Of a stretch of 64,000 nucleotides of DNA, positions 25,577-36,800 are shown piece after piece. Origin of the DNA: Onchocerca lupi (lineage: Eukaryota; Nematoda; Chromadorea; Rhabditida; Onchocercidae); assembly GCA_028564675.1 (NCBI GenBank), contig JAOVVO010000076.1:62001-126000 (forward strand), in the 5' to 3' direction. Position numbers and translations under genes: made by a program. The notes beneath the pieces are model-generated. The model was not told where the DNA came from. It did no database searches and worked only from the letters and a program-made list of their open reading frames with translations. Position 1 is the first letter of the stretch. Each line of letters begins with the position of its first letter.

Positions 25577-26825
25577 TTATCGTTTAATTTTAATATATCT
25601 ATCATAATTTTTTAAATTATTCGATGATTGATGATTATTCTTTTTTAATTGTTGAAATTGCTGTGCATTATAATTGCTAATGAAATCATCAATCGTTGAA
25701 ATTGTTGGATTGACAATTTTGTCGAATAATATTTGTGTTCCATTACTGTTCGGAACATAAAGATAAAGTAAGAATGCTGCCTGGAAATGAATGAAATTTA
25801 ATTAATTAAAGAGTAAAATTTTGAACGCAAATTTCGTCAAATATTTTTTTCATATTGCTAATAAATAAGATAATATATCAATCATAACGAAATATAATTA
25901 TTGCTATATTATCTCATCCTTATTTTTCCTTTTTTTTTGTCTATTTTGGAATATTATTATTTTGAAAATTTTTACACGACATTTTTCATTGCAATTATAA
26001 ATCAAACCATAAATTAAATCGATAAATTTAAACGCAAATTAAATAGATAAAAACTAAATGATTTAAATACAAATTTAAATCATTTTTAATGTAAAACTTT
26101 CTCACTTTAAATAGCCAATATACTGGAAAAAAGTTTGTAATTACAGATATCATAGAATCAGCTATAGAAAATGTAGCAAAAACCGTCCAATACATCAACC
26201 ATTGTGTATCATCGTCCTTATTTGGTGTTCGAATTGCCTAAATTTCGTTTTTTTTTTTTTTTTTTTCTTTAAATTTAATGATAAACCATGAAAACTTCTT
26301 GAATTGATTAGAAGAATTCATTTTTTTTCATAAAATTTAAATTTTAAAAATTTACTTTAACAGATGCATAAGCAGGATAAGCGAATCCAAAGATGTTACA
26401 AATTAATTCAGCAAAACATCCTAACAATAGGTAGAAAACGAATATAACTAAAATTATATATACCAGCTGAAAAATAAATTTGCATAACAAAGCATATATT
26501 TATCAAATTCGAATTAATTATAAGCAAAATATGAATAAAATAAGTAAAATATGAAATTTTCAAATATTACTTTTTTACAATAAATATAAAAAAAAAAACG
26601 CCCAAATGTCAAAGGTCAAATGTCAAAGATGACCTGTTCTCGATTGATTCCTAATTCGATTGGTGGAAAGAAATTATTCAAATTTGCGCTACGTTTATTG
26701 TAGAGGAATGTGAACAATTGTGGTTTATGCATTACACCATGAAAGATTCGTTCCGATCCGCTTAAATCTCTCTCGTTCAAACTTACATTTGATACAGATT
26801 GATCAGCTTCAATTACTGCTGCCAT
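25577..26825 (-). CDS. REEP5/TB2-DP1/HVA22 family ER-shaping protein
   Basis: Four exons on the minus strand: 26825-26634, 26466-26356, 26237-26106 and 25780-25577, all joined in phase 0; 212 aa. Residues 65-145 match the TB2/DP1/HVA22 domain: hydrophobic hairpin LVYIILVIFVFYLLLG, then FGFAYPAYASVK, the TQWLMYW motif at 112-118, and a second hairpin ending FFPVYWLFK (137-145), followed by a Leu/Tyr-rich segment and a polar Gln/Asn/Lys tail. Members bend and stabilise tubular ER membrane and act with reticulons; C. elegans has the yop-1 homologue. The 64-residue N-terminus is exon 1 alone and longer than a bare REEP5 start. The exon 1 donor is weak (CAG|GTCATC). The ATG is directly preceded by TTAGAG, a possible trans-splice acceptor. 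A TGTCAAAGGTCA motif lies in intron 1 beside the donor. Confidence 0.9.
26607..26618 (+). promoter_or_regulatory. Near-DR1 element in REEP intron 1
   Basis: TGTCAAAGGTCA differs from the perfect DR1 GGTCAAAGGTCA by one base and is followed by TGTCAAAGATGACC, so three GTCA-type half-sites are stacked within 28 bp next to the exon 1 donor. Function is speculative. Confidence 0.25.
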
Positions 26826-28880
26826 CTCTAATTAGAAATTTTAATTAATTACAAATGTAGATTTGCCATTTATTCATTTCTTTTAATCAATTAGAGTAAG
26901 TTATTACACGTCCGTTACGCAAAGAACACATAATATTTATGATATATAATGGTAATTTATAATTAATTTAGACATTTTTTGTGCAATAATTATCAAAAAT
27001 TTCAAAATTTTCACATGAATACAAAAATTTTTACTCATTTTGTTTAAATATTTTCAATAATTTTTTTTTTTTGCGTAGATTACATTAGATAATAGATTAA
27101 TTAATTGATTAATTAACCTCGTAAATCAGTATTCGTTGCTTTAAATGATAAATGCAAGCTGCTTATTAGTAATAGCTTGCAAAAAATAAAAAGAGGATTT
27201 ATTTGCAGCGAAAAGTTACGCTTATATACTATATATTTTTTTAAATTGACAAATTTGCATAAAAATCTAAATTCAAAATTACTGCAATTGCATAAAAACC
27301 TGAATTTGAAACTACAACTAATATTAAACAGTTTTTTCAAACGTATAAGCAGAAATTTGCAGACGATAAATTCAAATTTCATTCGTTATCATGCCTGTGT
27401 TTCAGATATAAATAATATTAGGAAATACTGTAATATTAACCAATTCAAAGATTTAAAATCACAATTATTATTATTATTTCCATTTTTATTATTTCTAATA
27501 TCAACGTTAATGCCATGCACGTTATTGTTATTATAATTGTTTATTATCATGATCACAATACAAATGGAATTATCATTAATTTGCCAAATTGCACAAATCA
27601 ACAATATTATATTATGATTGTTTATCTTATCATATGAACTATTTTTCAGTTGAATTTGATTTGCACAAGTTTCATTTCTAGTTATTCTGTTTTCGTAAAC
27701 TCTATTTGTTCTTGTGATTGAAAGACAAAAAAAGCTTTCTGCTGCCTTGGATATCAATATTAACCGTATATCAATCTATATATATATGTATATATTATAT
27801 ATACATATATACATATACAGTAAGATAATCTTCAAGTCATCTCGATGATATGCTATTATCTATTCTGAAAAAAAAAAAAGAAAAAAAAATGTAGATTAAT
27901 GGAATTAAGCAAAGAAAACGCTCACAAACAGATGAGTGTAACCGATACATAAAACGCAATACGTTGTAATTTTACAAACAGTTAGAATAAACATGGGAAA
28001 TGAAAAACAAAAGAGAAACAAAATTAATTTAAAAAACACTTCAATTCATTAAGGATATAAACTGATGTTTCAAATACTGACGATGAAAATAATGCATAAA
28101 ATTGAGCTTGAAGCCAAGAAAATCTTTTCTGACCTCAAAAGAACGCAATATAAAAAAGGAATAAATTATTACAATATAAAAGAAATGCTTAAAACTGAAA
28201 TATTTGCGTAAGCACAATTTATTTTAAAGTATCATGAATATCTGACTTTTGTCAGTTATGCCAATATCATTATCAGATGCAGTTACTTTGTCAAATATAC
28301 AAATATCACATAATCTGATATAATTGGTACAGGTGATTGAGATGGCAAAATGAAAAGGCGCAAACCAGATAGTATTAGTCTGGAATAGACGTAATTTAAC
28401 AATCGCATTGATAACATCGAACATCCTTAAATACTCATGATTTCCTCAGGATAACTCCTCAAGCAAATGGTCTAGTTAACCGACGAAAACTTTTTACTTC
28501 ACTTTTTGATGTTATTGAATTGTGAAGCTAACAAAAAAGTTGGTGGAACATGTAATCCTTGAATAATGAATAAGCATAACTCTGAGATTGTCGCAGTCAA
28601 AAAGCACGAAAAAAAAAAAAACAGAATTTCATGAAAATACTTTAATACTACAAATTTGGCACATATTTGAAAATTTTACGACCTATACGATTTACCTTTG
28701 CCGTATAAAAAATTCTAAAAGGTCATAATTTCGTGAGATTTCTTACTCAAAATTGAGAAATATTCTATAGCTGTATGGAACACATGAGATCGTTTGATTA
28801 TTTTTGATGTGCTGTTGAACTATTCTGTTTTCGCATGCTCTTTTCATCTTATTGCTACTTCTATTACCACCTAATATATT

Positions 28881-28918
<38 letters not shown>

Positions 28919-29183
28919 AACAATAACTTATTTATAATATAAAGCTGCAACACTGAGACAATATAACTCCTGAATTAGAAATCGTGGGAGGTGAAGAAAA
29001 AAATGTCTAAATCAAAGCAATTCAAATAGTCCTAATCATTCACTTAGTAAACGCTGAAAATATTATAAGCGCAGAAAATTGCTCAGGCCATAGATTAAAA
29101 ATGATATCATTAATAATACATCAAATTTGTTTTTGAAAAACCAACAGTATATTATACATTACTATCACTGATTTTAACATTCA
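26826..29183. other. Intergenic region, no supported gene
   Basis: Divergent open frames of 89-122 codons on both strands at 27.1-27.8 kb are rich in Asn/Leu/Ile and arise from low-complexity sequence. A (TA)n palindromic tract lies at about 27768-27822 and a 40-bp poly(A) near 28880. The stretch 28.0-28.8 kb is more complex and less A/T-biased than typical intergenic DNA here, with a 66-codon minus-strand frame at 28424-28224 starting MFDVINAIVKLRLF. It may be a decayed gene or mobile element; I cannot assign it. Confidence 0.4.
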
Positions 29184-30853
29184 TCACCTCAATAATGATC
29201 TTCTAGGTAATTCTGCAACACGATACTGTGCTTCTTCAATAACTGTTAGCAAATTCTCCCCATCAAGTTCATCGAGAAGAAGTAAAACTGCTGATAAAAT
29301 TCGTTCCATCCGTTTTTTCTGAAAAATTAAATTTTATTTCCTTTCGAAATATGAAATGTAGAAAACTTCATTTTTTACAAAAAAGTTTTTGAACGTCACT
29401 TCTGCATTATTAAAAACTCTGGACTTACAGAACAGTTTAAATTCTTACCTTATCTTCAACTACTTGTCTCTGAGGATCAACAAATCCGGTGCCACTTGAT
29501 TCATCATCAAATTCTGCCAATTCATCACCCTCAATCGGTGAAAGTTGCGGTGGTTCTAATGATTCTGTCTGAATGTATAATGCATAAATAATATAATAGA
29601 TTAGGAACAGCTGCTGTAACCTGATTCGACAATTTAAATAAGATTTAATACAAAATTCATAGAATTGAGAAAAACTCATATAATGAATTACTATTAATAA
29701 AACACTTACAAAAAAAATCGAAATAAAGAGAACAGTAAGGAGTTCAAATTTTTTAAAAAATTACCTGCTTTAATAGTAACTGCCTGTTCCTCAACACTTG
29801 ACGCACTTGTTCGTTCTCTTCCCTTTCGAATGCTCGACTTTCACGTTGACTGGTTATTGAAGCGATTTCTTCATATGATACTGGCTCACAATCAGCATGA
29901 TGTTCCGGCGGTTTATCTCCAATTATTTCACCATCGTAAACTATTATAGATGCCTGAGCTCCTTTCCCAGATCCACTTTTCCGTTTCGCTCGCAGACATC
30001 TATTGCATCGATAATACTCTTTACGCCCATCAACGGAACTTTTCATATAGGCATACTGCCGAATTTCTTTGGTTTTATCGTCCATTACTGTCAGCAAAGA
30101 AGCATTATAACGACTCGAAAGAGCACGCTGCATTATAGTGAAACCTTTCAATACGCCCATTTTCCTCCTTAATACGATTATTTATATTAAGTAAATAAAA
30201 AATTGCAAATTTAGAGCAATTTGAAATTTTTCTTACGTGCAAACCTGAAAGTTTTGCTTGAAAAAAAAAAAGCTTACTTCCTTTCTTGTTCGTCATTTGA
30301 TTCTGCATTTCTATTCTGCAATAAGAGCAAAAATAAAAATTTGATTCGAATGAAGTATTTTGATGGAAAATATAAAAAATTTTCGTAAATCACAGGATAA
30401 AATGAACTGTGAAATTCAAAACATGAAGAATGGAATAAAGTATATTTAGGAAAAGAAAAAAAACGGAGAACAAAGACTGTGTACTTGACAGTGAAGAAAA
30501 ACGAAACACCTACAATATGTCTCAGACGTCGTGAAAGCGTAGGAGCCGAAATTTCAAGTCCTAATTGATCTTTTACAAGTCGACATACTTCACTTAGAGA
30601 TTTAATTTCACCATTTAGGTATTTCAACAATAATCCATCATATATAAGTCTGGAACAGCATCAAATCAATATGAAGTTAAACTGTCTCAGAATAACAATT
30701 TTTATTTATAAAATGAAATAATCTACTAAATTACTTTTGTTCCTGTGTTCCAAAAACGATTCCATGTCCATCTTCTAGAAACGATTCTGAATAATTATTT
30801 CGTGGATTGCTGAAAATATTATGCTTTTTTTTTTTTAGCCTTTCGGCAGTCAT
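29184..30853 (-). CDS. Helix-turn-helix plus FLYWCH-like zinc-finger protein
   Basis: Six minus-strand exons: 30853-30735, 30649-30514, 30315-30278, 30164-29765, 29568-29449, 29318-29184; 948 nt, 315 aa, phases consistent at every join. Residues 41-85 (LIYDGLLLKYLNGEIKSL..., ending LSRRLRHI) look like a compact helix-turn-helix. Residues 120-192 hold a FLYWCH-type pattern: aromatic strand QYAYMK, then YYRCNRC (C151, C154), a short linker, IIVYDGEI, and EHHADC (H186/H187, C190), which would bind one zinc. FLYWCH fingers occur in nematode DNA-binding proteins (FLH-1/2, PEB-1) and in MULE transposases. The tail has an acidic stretch (236-262) and a Leu-rich helix (272-305). The start ATG follows AAGCAG by two bases, a likely trans-splice acceptor. 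Exon 4 uses a poor acceptor (AAGGAG), the only one that keeps frame. DNA binding is inferred; it could be a domesticated transposon protein. Confidence 0.75.
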
Positions 30854-31079
30854 ATCTGCTTATATGCCTAGAATAATATAAAATTAAATATGATTCTAAA
30901 AGAACTATGCAAATTATATATTATTTATTATTTTATATCGAACAATTCCTACTTAACTGATGAAAATAAAGCCATTTCAAAGCAGAAAGTAGTTCAATTT
31001 CCTTTAATACGAATCGTTGGAATCGTAGACGTTGAGAACAGAAATAGTACAGTTGGAATGCGAAATGCATGAGATGAAA

Positions 31080-31317
31080 TAACATTCATTTAGAGATTCA
31101 GTTTTACCATTTAGATATTTTAAAAATAATCCATCATATATAAATAAGTCTACAACAACATTCGAATTTTTATAGAGGAAAAACTTACACATGTTCTTCA
31201 TCTTCTACATTCACTTCGGAAGTAACCGATTCTTCGTCTTCTTTTTTTAGCCTTCCTGCGGTGATCATAACTGCTTATATGTCTAGAATAATATATATTT
31301 AAATATGATTCTGAGAG
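31080..31317 (-). pseudogene. Degenerate tandem copy of the 5' end of the HTH/FLYWCH gene
   Basis: The block mirrors 30597-30903. The pre-ATG leader (30855-30903 versus 31269-31317) matches at most positions, including CTGCTTATATG and CTAGAATAATAT. An ATG at 31268 opens MITAGRLKKED..., matching MTAERLKKK of the intact gene, and a GTGTAAGT donor follows. The second exon copy gives LFIYDGLFLKYLNG, against LIYDGLLLKYLNG, then loses similarity and frame after ESLNE. No copies of exons 3-6 follow. It is most simply a partial tandem duplication that decayed, though transcription from its own leader into the intact gene is conceivable as an alternative first exon. Confidence 0.7.
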
Positions 31318-31399
31318 AAAATGAATTAGGAAGGTAAATAACGATGAAGAATGTTGTTGAGTCAACTTCAAAGTTGAAATTATCTAATCGAATATAAGA

Positions 31400-31475
31400 A
31401 GTTTATGCATATTACTAAGGAATACTGAAAGTGTAAGAAGTTTATGCATATTACTGAAGAATACTGAAAAAAGAT
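31400..31475. repeat. Tandem duplication of about 40 bp
   Basis: AAGAAGTTTATGCATATTAC followed by TRAGGAATACTGAAA/TGAAGAATACTGAAA appears twice in succession. Confidence 0.75.
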
Positions 31476-31796
31476 AGATGAAGAAAAACGAAATAAAAAT
31501 TGAAAATGCGAAAGATCATCATCTTATGAACTTACTAGCTATTAATATGTTCTAAATAAGTAGTTCTACGAATTGACCAATACTTAAAAAATCATCAGAA
31601 TCCGGAAAAAGCCCACCCCTTCTTCATCCGGCTAGGCAATATCATCCGACATTCCATTTTACTGATCCATGACTTAATATTTTCCAATTTCAAGAAATAC
31701 AGTGTGCAGAAGAGAGTTGTAAGATACAAAATGATTAATGCAGCTATAAATTTCTATAATTCATTTTAAATCTTATATTATTAAACAGCTGAAGTC

Positions 31797-32015
31797 GGCC
31801 ACGCGATAAAAAAAAAAAATGTAAATGTTCGGTTATTCAAAATCTTAAATCTTCGAAAGTTCTTAAAAAAGCGCCTTATCTATATGAAAACATGCGCTTA
31901 TTCGAATGTAACGTTATGTTAAAATTTCAAATTAATCGGTGAAAAGCTTGAAACATTGTGTGTTAAAAGCCACAACGAACATTTACATTTGTATTTATAT
32001 AATGATAATTGTTCA
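31797..32015 (-). repeat. Dispersed repeat, copy 1
   Basis: Shares, in the same order, GGCCACG, CAAAATCTTAA, AAAGTTCTTAAA, a GCGCCT word, AAAATTTCAAATYAATCGG, TGAARARCTTG and CAACGRACATTTA with 60866-61055. The pair is diverged with small indels but clearly homologous. It is presumably a non-autonomous element; no termini or target-site duplication could be fixed by eye. It overlaps the C-terminal part of the minus-strand ORF at 31919-32209. Confidence 0.75.
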
Positions 32016-32209
32016 AATAACTCAACCAATGTCTGCGAGATGTTGTTGAAATGCGTGAAATTTTCTTCCATCAGTGTGCTACAATCTTGAGAGATGCTAA
32101 ATTTGTTGATTTCTTCATTATCCTGAGGAGAATTTGAATAATTTTCTGAAATTTTAACAATTAATGATAAACAAATAAATAAAGGAAAAACTAAGAAGAA
32201 AAGAACCAT
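31919..32209 (-). CDS. Possible small secreted protein, partly repeat-derived
   Basis: A single 96-codon open frame starts MVLFFLVFPLFICLSLIVKIS, a good signal peptide, followed by a polar region with NYS, NFT and NIS glycosylation sequons and Leu-rich EQLSLYK. Composition of the first 60 residues is less biased than random frames in this window. The last roughly 30 codons lie inside a dispersed repeat, so the 3' end is doubtful, and an intron with other exons cannot be excluded. No family recognised. Confidence 0.3.
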   Translation of the reverse strand: MVLFFLVFPLFICLSLIVKISENYSNSPQDNEEINKFSISQDCSTLMEENFTHFNNISQTLVELFEQLSLYKYKCKCSLWLLTHNVSSFSPINLKF

Positions 32210-33841
32210 TTTATACAGAAGCAGAAGAATTTATTGGTTTATTTCATCAAATATTTGCAAGAAAAAAAAAAAAAAAGAAAACATTTTTCTTGATTTTTTC
32301 AACAAATATCATTTTCTACCAATTCTTTTGCATCTTTTTTAATTTGATGATTAACAAATAAAAGCATTTTTGAAATATAGTGATCATTGGAAAATGAAAT
32401 GCAATTACTATGATCAGATATGATTGAAAGATAATATTCCAATGAATATTCACATCTCAAATAATTCATTTATTAATTTCAATTAATTTAATTTTTATCA
32501 AATCATTCGTTGACAGTAATGATTGTGTATGAGGAGGATGGAGGAATGGAGATGAAGAAGGAGAAAAGAAAGCAATGTATTCTTTGTTTACAGAAATTTT
32601 ATTTTATAATAGAGGTGTTTGATTGATCAATTTTATGATAACAAAATTGAGAGTTCTGATAAGAAAAAATGATGGCAATCAGTGTTTTACAGATAGTAGA
32701 AACCTGCTTCCTTCCATACAAAATGACTGATTATTTTGTATGCTTTAAAAAGACAACCATTTGGGTTATTTCATTGTATACTGATATTTTACACCTATTA
32801 TGAAGTTCTTTTCATTTTTTCCTTCCTTTTTTTTTTTTTTTTTCAATTTCATTTCTTTTGTTATTTCAATATTTTACAATTTATTGTCGAAATTAAAAAA
32901 AAATTATTGTATTACTCATTTAATTTTTCTTTTCTGAATAAAGTCTCAAATTTTTTTTTTTTTATTTAATTTAATTTAATCAAACGCAGTCATTCTTTTT
33001 TTTTTTTTTTATGTGTTTGATCTTTCTTTCATTTGAAATAAATGTTATTTGCAAACTCATATTTTTTTTTTTTTTTTGAAAAGAATTTTAATTTAAATTG
33101 CAAGAAATAGACGAAAAATTAAACCAGATGGTAAATTGAGAGGAAATTTATAGGAAGGTAAGCAATTTCAAGTCAATTGATAACGAGAAGTACATGTACA
33201 TCTAATTCATAGCCATAGTTCATCAAAAAAGAAGAGAAAAAAAAAAGAAAATGATAAATAATAGCAAACTGATAACAAAATGAAGCTCTTAAATTATAAA
33301 ATAAATAAATAAAAAAAAAAAAACAATGAAAGAGCGTATCATTCTTTTAAAGAAATATTTGATTTATTTTACATTTCATTTCATTTTTATTACTTATTAT
33401 TCAAAATCCACATAGTATATATTGTTTACAATGAATATACAATTTAAGATTTTAATTGACTAATTTCATTTTCAACTAAATTAGCTTGGATACTGATAAA
33501 TATTGCTATATTGATCATTATCAATACTATTTGATCAGTTCACGTATGCATCTGATATGTCATATCTATTGATTGATAAATCATATTTACGATTTCTCTC
33601 AATACAATTTTATAATATCAAATGCCATCCAATAACTTAATTACTTCAAATTTTGTTAACTTAAATAAATCAAAATATAAGAATATATATATAATTTGTT
33701 TAAAATTTGAAAAACGAATGCTTAATTCTGTTTCGATACTATCAAATGATTTCTAAATTTCCATATCATAATCGAAATATTCGAATATCAAATTTTACAA
33801 CAAATTGATTCAGTCAGTATTGAATTACTAATATTTTACAG

Positions 33842-33852
33842 GCAATTGAAGA
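33842..33852 (+). promoter_or_regulatory. Candidate trans-splice acceptor and 11-nt leader of the SLC22-like gene
   Basis: TATTTTACAG ends at 33841, eleven bases before the ATG at 33853. No upstream exon with a fitting donor was found. In nematodes such an unpaired acceptor close to the ATG usually marks spliced-leader addition. Confidence 0.5.
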
Positions 33853-36800
33853 ATGCCAAAATCTTTGACTGATGATGAAGTGAAAATAGCAGAAGGAATC
33901 GATCGTTTCATTATCTTCAATCGTTATACAATATTTTTATGCCTAACTTACGAGTTTGTTATATTATCACAAGTTGGTAATATTATCTATATGATATTTG
34001 CTGGTTAGTTCATTCCACTTATCACTTATCAGTAAATATTGGTTTTTTGATTTAAAAAGAAAAGAAATTGTATGAAATTATCAACAAATTTGAGAGAAAT
34101 TTAATAAGATTAAGAAAGATTACTTTGGATTTTATCATCTAAATAATTGAATCTAATTTTTTTTTTTTGCAAATTTTTAATTAAGTATAAATTTTTTATT
34201 TCGTAAGAAAGTGAAAAATTAAAAGTAAAAGAAAGCACAAAACTATTGTAAATATTATCATTTGAAAATGAATAAAATATAATTAAAAGAAAAAAAAAAG
34301 TAAATAAAAAGATTTCGAAATTTTAACTTTTTTTATTTTTTTTTTAAATTTTAAAACAACACGTATATGTTGTAGCAGCATCACCTAATATTATCGGATG
34401 TGGTTCAACAATTTTTAATAAAACTTTGGAGCAGCGCGAAGCATGTGAACAATATGAAATTATGACAAAATTTGCAAATCATTCTTGTGAACCGATTCTC
34501 GATTATCAATTTCGATCTGTTGGTGTTGAAGTATGTTTTCATCCAAATACTCAATTTCACTTAAAAAATTTGAACAATTATGGGCATTTGAGGATATTTT
34601 TTTTCGATTTAAAAACAAACATTAACGATAAAACTTAGTTTCAAATTCTTTTGTTACAATAATAAAAGAATTTTGAAACTTTCCATTCAAAAGTCTTGAA
34701 TTTTGAAATAATTGATGAGAATTTTTACAATTATCTATTTGTATAGTTTAAAAAATTAATATTCGAATTTCTTTTCTTTTTTTTTTTTCTTTTCTAGTGG
34801 GGTTATTACTGCAGTGAAACAGTAAAAGTGAAAAATTTGGTATCATTTCAAATGTTTGGTACTATAATTGGTGGTATTTTGTTTGGGCAATTATCTGATT
34901 TGTTTGGACGTCGAAAGGTATGAAAAATTTTGATTAATACTTCGCATGAAATAAGCGATTGATTCGCAAATTAAAAAGAGTAAATGAAGAGCGAATTGGT
35001 TTATAAAAATTATCAAGTTTTAAACTAATATAAACTTCTAGACTCTAAAATTCGTACTTGAAAATCTATTGGGACATATCAATAGTATTTATTAATCGTA
35101 ATATTAATATTCCTCATTCTTCTTTCAATATTTGTTTTATCATTTTTTATCATTTCCTCTTTCTTTATTCAAATTTTCTCATTGTCAGATATGTGATCTT
35201 GATCCGTTGCTGGAGTCTGAAAATGAACACATAATTAATATCATAATTAGTTTCTAAAATGAGGAAATGATGAAAAAAATAGATCAAAAACTAGTTTATT
35301 AGATCAAAAACTAGCAATAGATCAAAAACTAGCCTATTAATTTGTCTAAATTCATTTAATCGTTTAAATTTTTTTATAATTTTCCAGTTATTTCAATTAA
35401 TTTTTTTTAGACGATGATCATATGCATAGCAATGACAGCATTATTTGGTATACTATCATCATTTTCTGCAAATCTTCTCGAATTTGCAATTAGTCGTACA
35501 ATCGTCGGTTTCTTTGTTGGCGGCAATGCAATGTTATTTTGAATTTTTTTTTTTTTTTTTGAAATTTCAATTTTTTTTTTTTTTTTATTTCCATTCACAT
35601 TCAAGTCCAATATAATAGTTATAATTTCATGAATGCATTTATGAGAAAAGACAAAATGATTGTTCGAAATATTGGATTTGATTAGTAAATAATCATTTCA
35701 TGTATTACTTAATATCTTGGAAATTAATTTAGTAAATAATCGATAAATGGATATTCCAGTTCAAATGATCAATTAATAACGAATTAATAAACTGTTAAAT
35801 AAACAACTAATTTCAGGCGATATTTTAGGATACTGGATGTAATATATTGAAATTAGATTAAACATTTTCCGGATTATTCGTAATGATAGCAAAAAATTTA
35901 TCAATTAATTATCGATTTTTTATACAGATAAAACGTGATATTATTAAAAATTGCAGAGTAATGTACGTTTATGTGATCGAGAATATTCCAATAAATGCTC
36001 GAATTAAAGTAAATACATTTGTCACCTGGTCACCTAATTTTTTATTACTTTCATTAGTAGCATATTTTACGCATTCATGGGATAAACTTGCTATAGCAAT
36101 TAATTTATTAGCTACACCATCACTTTTTTGCTTCATGTAAGTTTAAATTTTTTTTTAAATTTGTTAAATTTGATTTTTTTCTTTTTTTTTTTTGAAATAA
36201 AATTTTTTTTTTTTTGGAAATTTCATCTAACATCAAAATTGAAATAAATTTTACTAATTTTTAAAAGAAATTTTTTTAGGATTTTTTAGTTATTTAAAAA
36301 AATTTTTCACTAAAATTCGAAATTTTTTCATATTATAGTGCATTTCAATTCCTTTGTTTTTGCAGTTTTTTATACGAAAGTCCACGATGGTTAATACAAA
36401 AAGGTCATTTAAATGAAGCACAACAAATAATAATAGCAATGAATAATTGGGGTCAAAGTGATAAGAAAACGAATAATTTTCACGAGCAAGAAGTAATGAA
36501 TGCATTGGAAAATGATCAGACGGTATCAATTAATTAACACGTTTTTTTTTTTTTTTAATTAAAATTTGAATTAATAAAAAGTTCAACTTTTAATTTTAAT
36601 TCTTTCTTCCCAAAAATTCATAAAAATCATTCTAAATTATAATTATTTTATATTTTCTTTTAAAAATTATAATTTTTCTTTTAAAAAATTATAATTTTTT
36701 AAAAATCAATAGTTATTTTAATTCGATATTTCGAAATATTTCATATCTCTATTACTACTTAATATTTAATGACTAATACTTTTATTATAAATAATTGGAA

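Larger units (their letters stand above)
31318..33841. other. Intergenic region 5' of the SLC22-like gene
   Basis: Contains the dispersed repeat and weak ORF listed separately, a G+C-richer patch at about 31597-31665 (CCGGAAAAAGCCCACCCC), a purine-rich tract near 32530-32570 and many homopolymers. No further exon is supported. Confidence 0.45.

Noticed and set aside
27113..27757. Overlapping open frames of 89, 119 and 122 codons on both strands
   Set aside because: Asn/Leu/Ile-rich, built from (AAT)n and imperfect short repeats, no splice or family support.
29897..30172. Plus-strand open frames opposite the FLYWCH-like exon
   Set aside because: They are antisense shadows of a 400-bp coding exon with conserved Cys/His spacing.
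30105..30308. Alternative minus-strand frame reading EENGRIERFHYNAAC
   Set aside because: It results from the AAG acceptor instead of AAGGAG and stops after about 20 codons; the other frame continues into exons 5 and 6.
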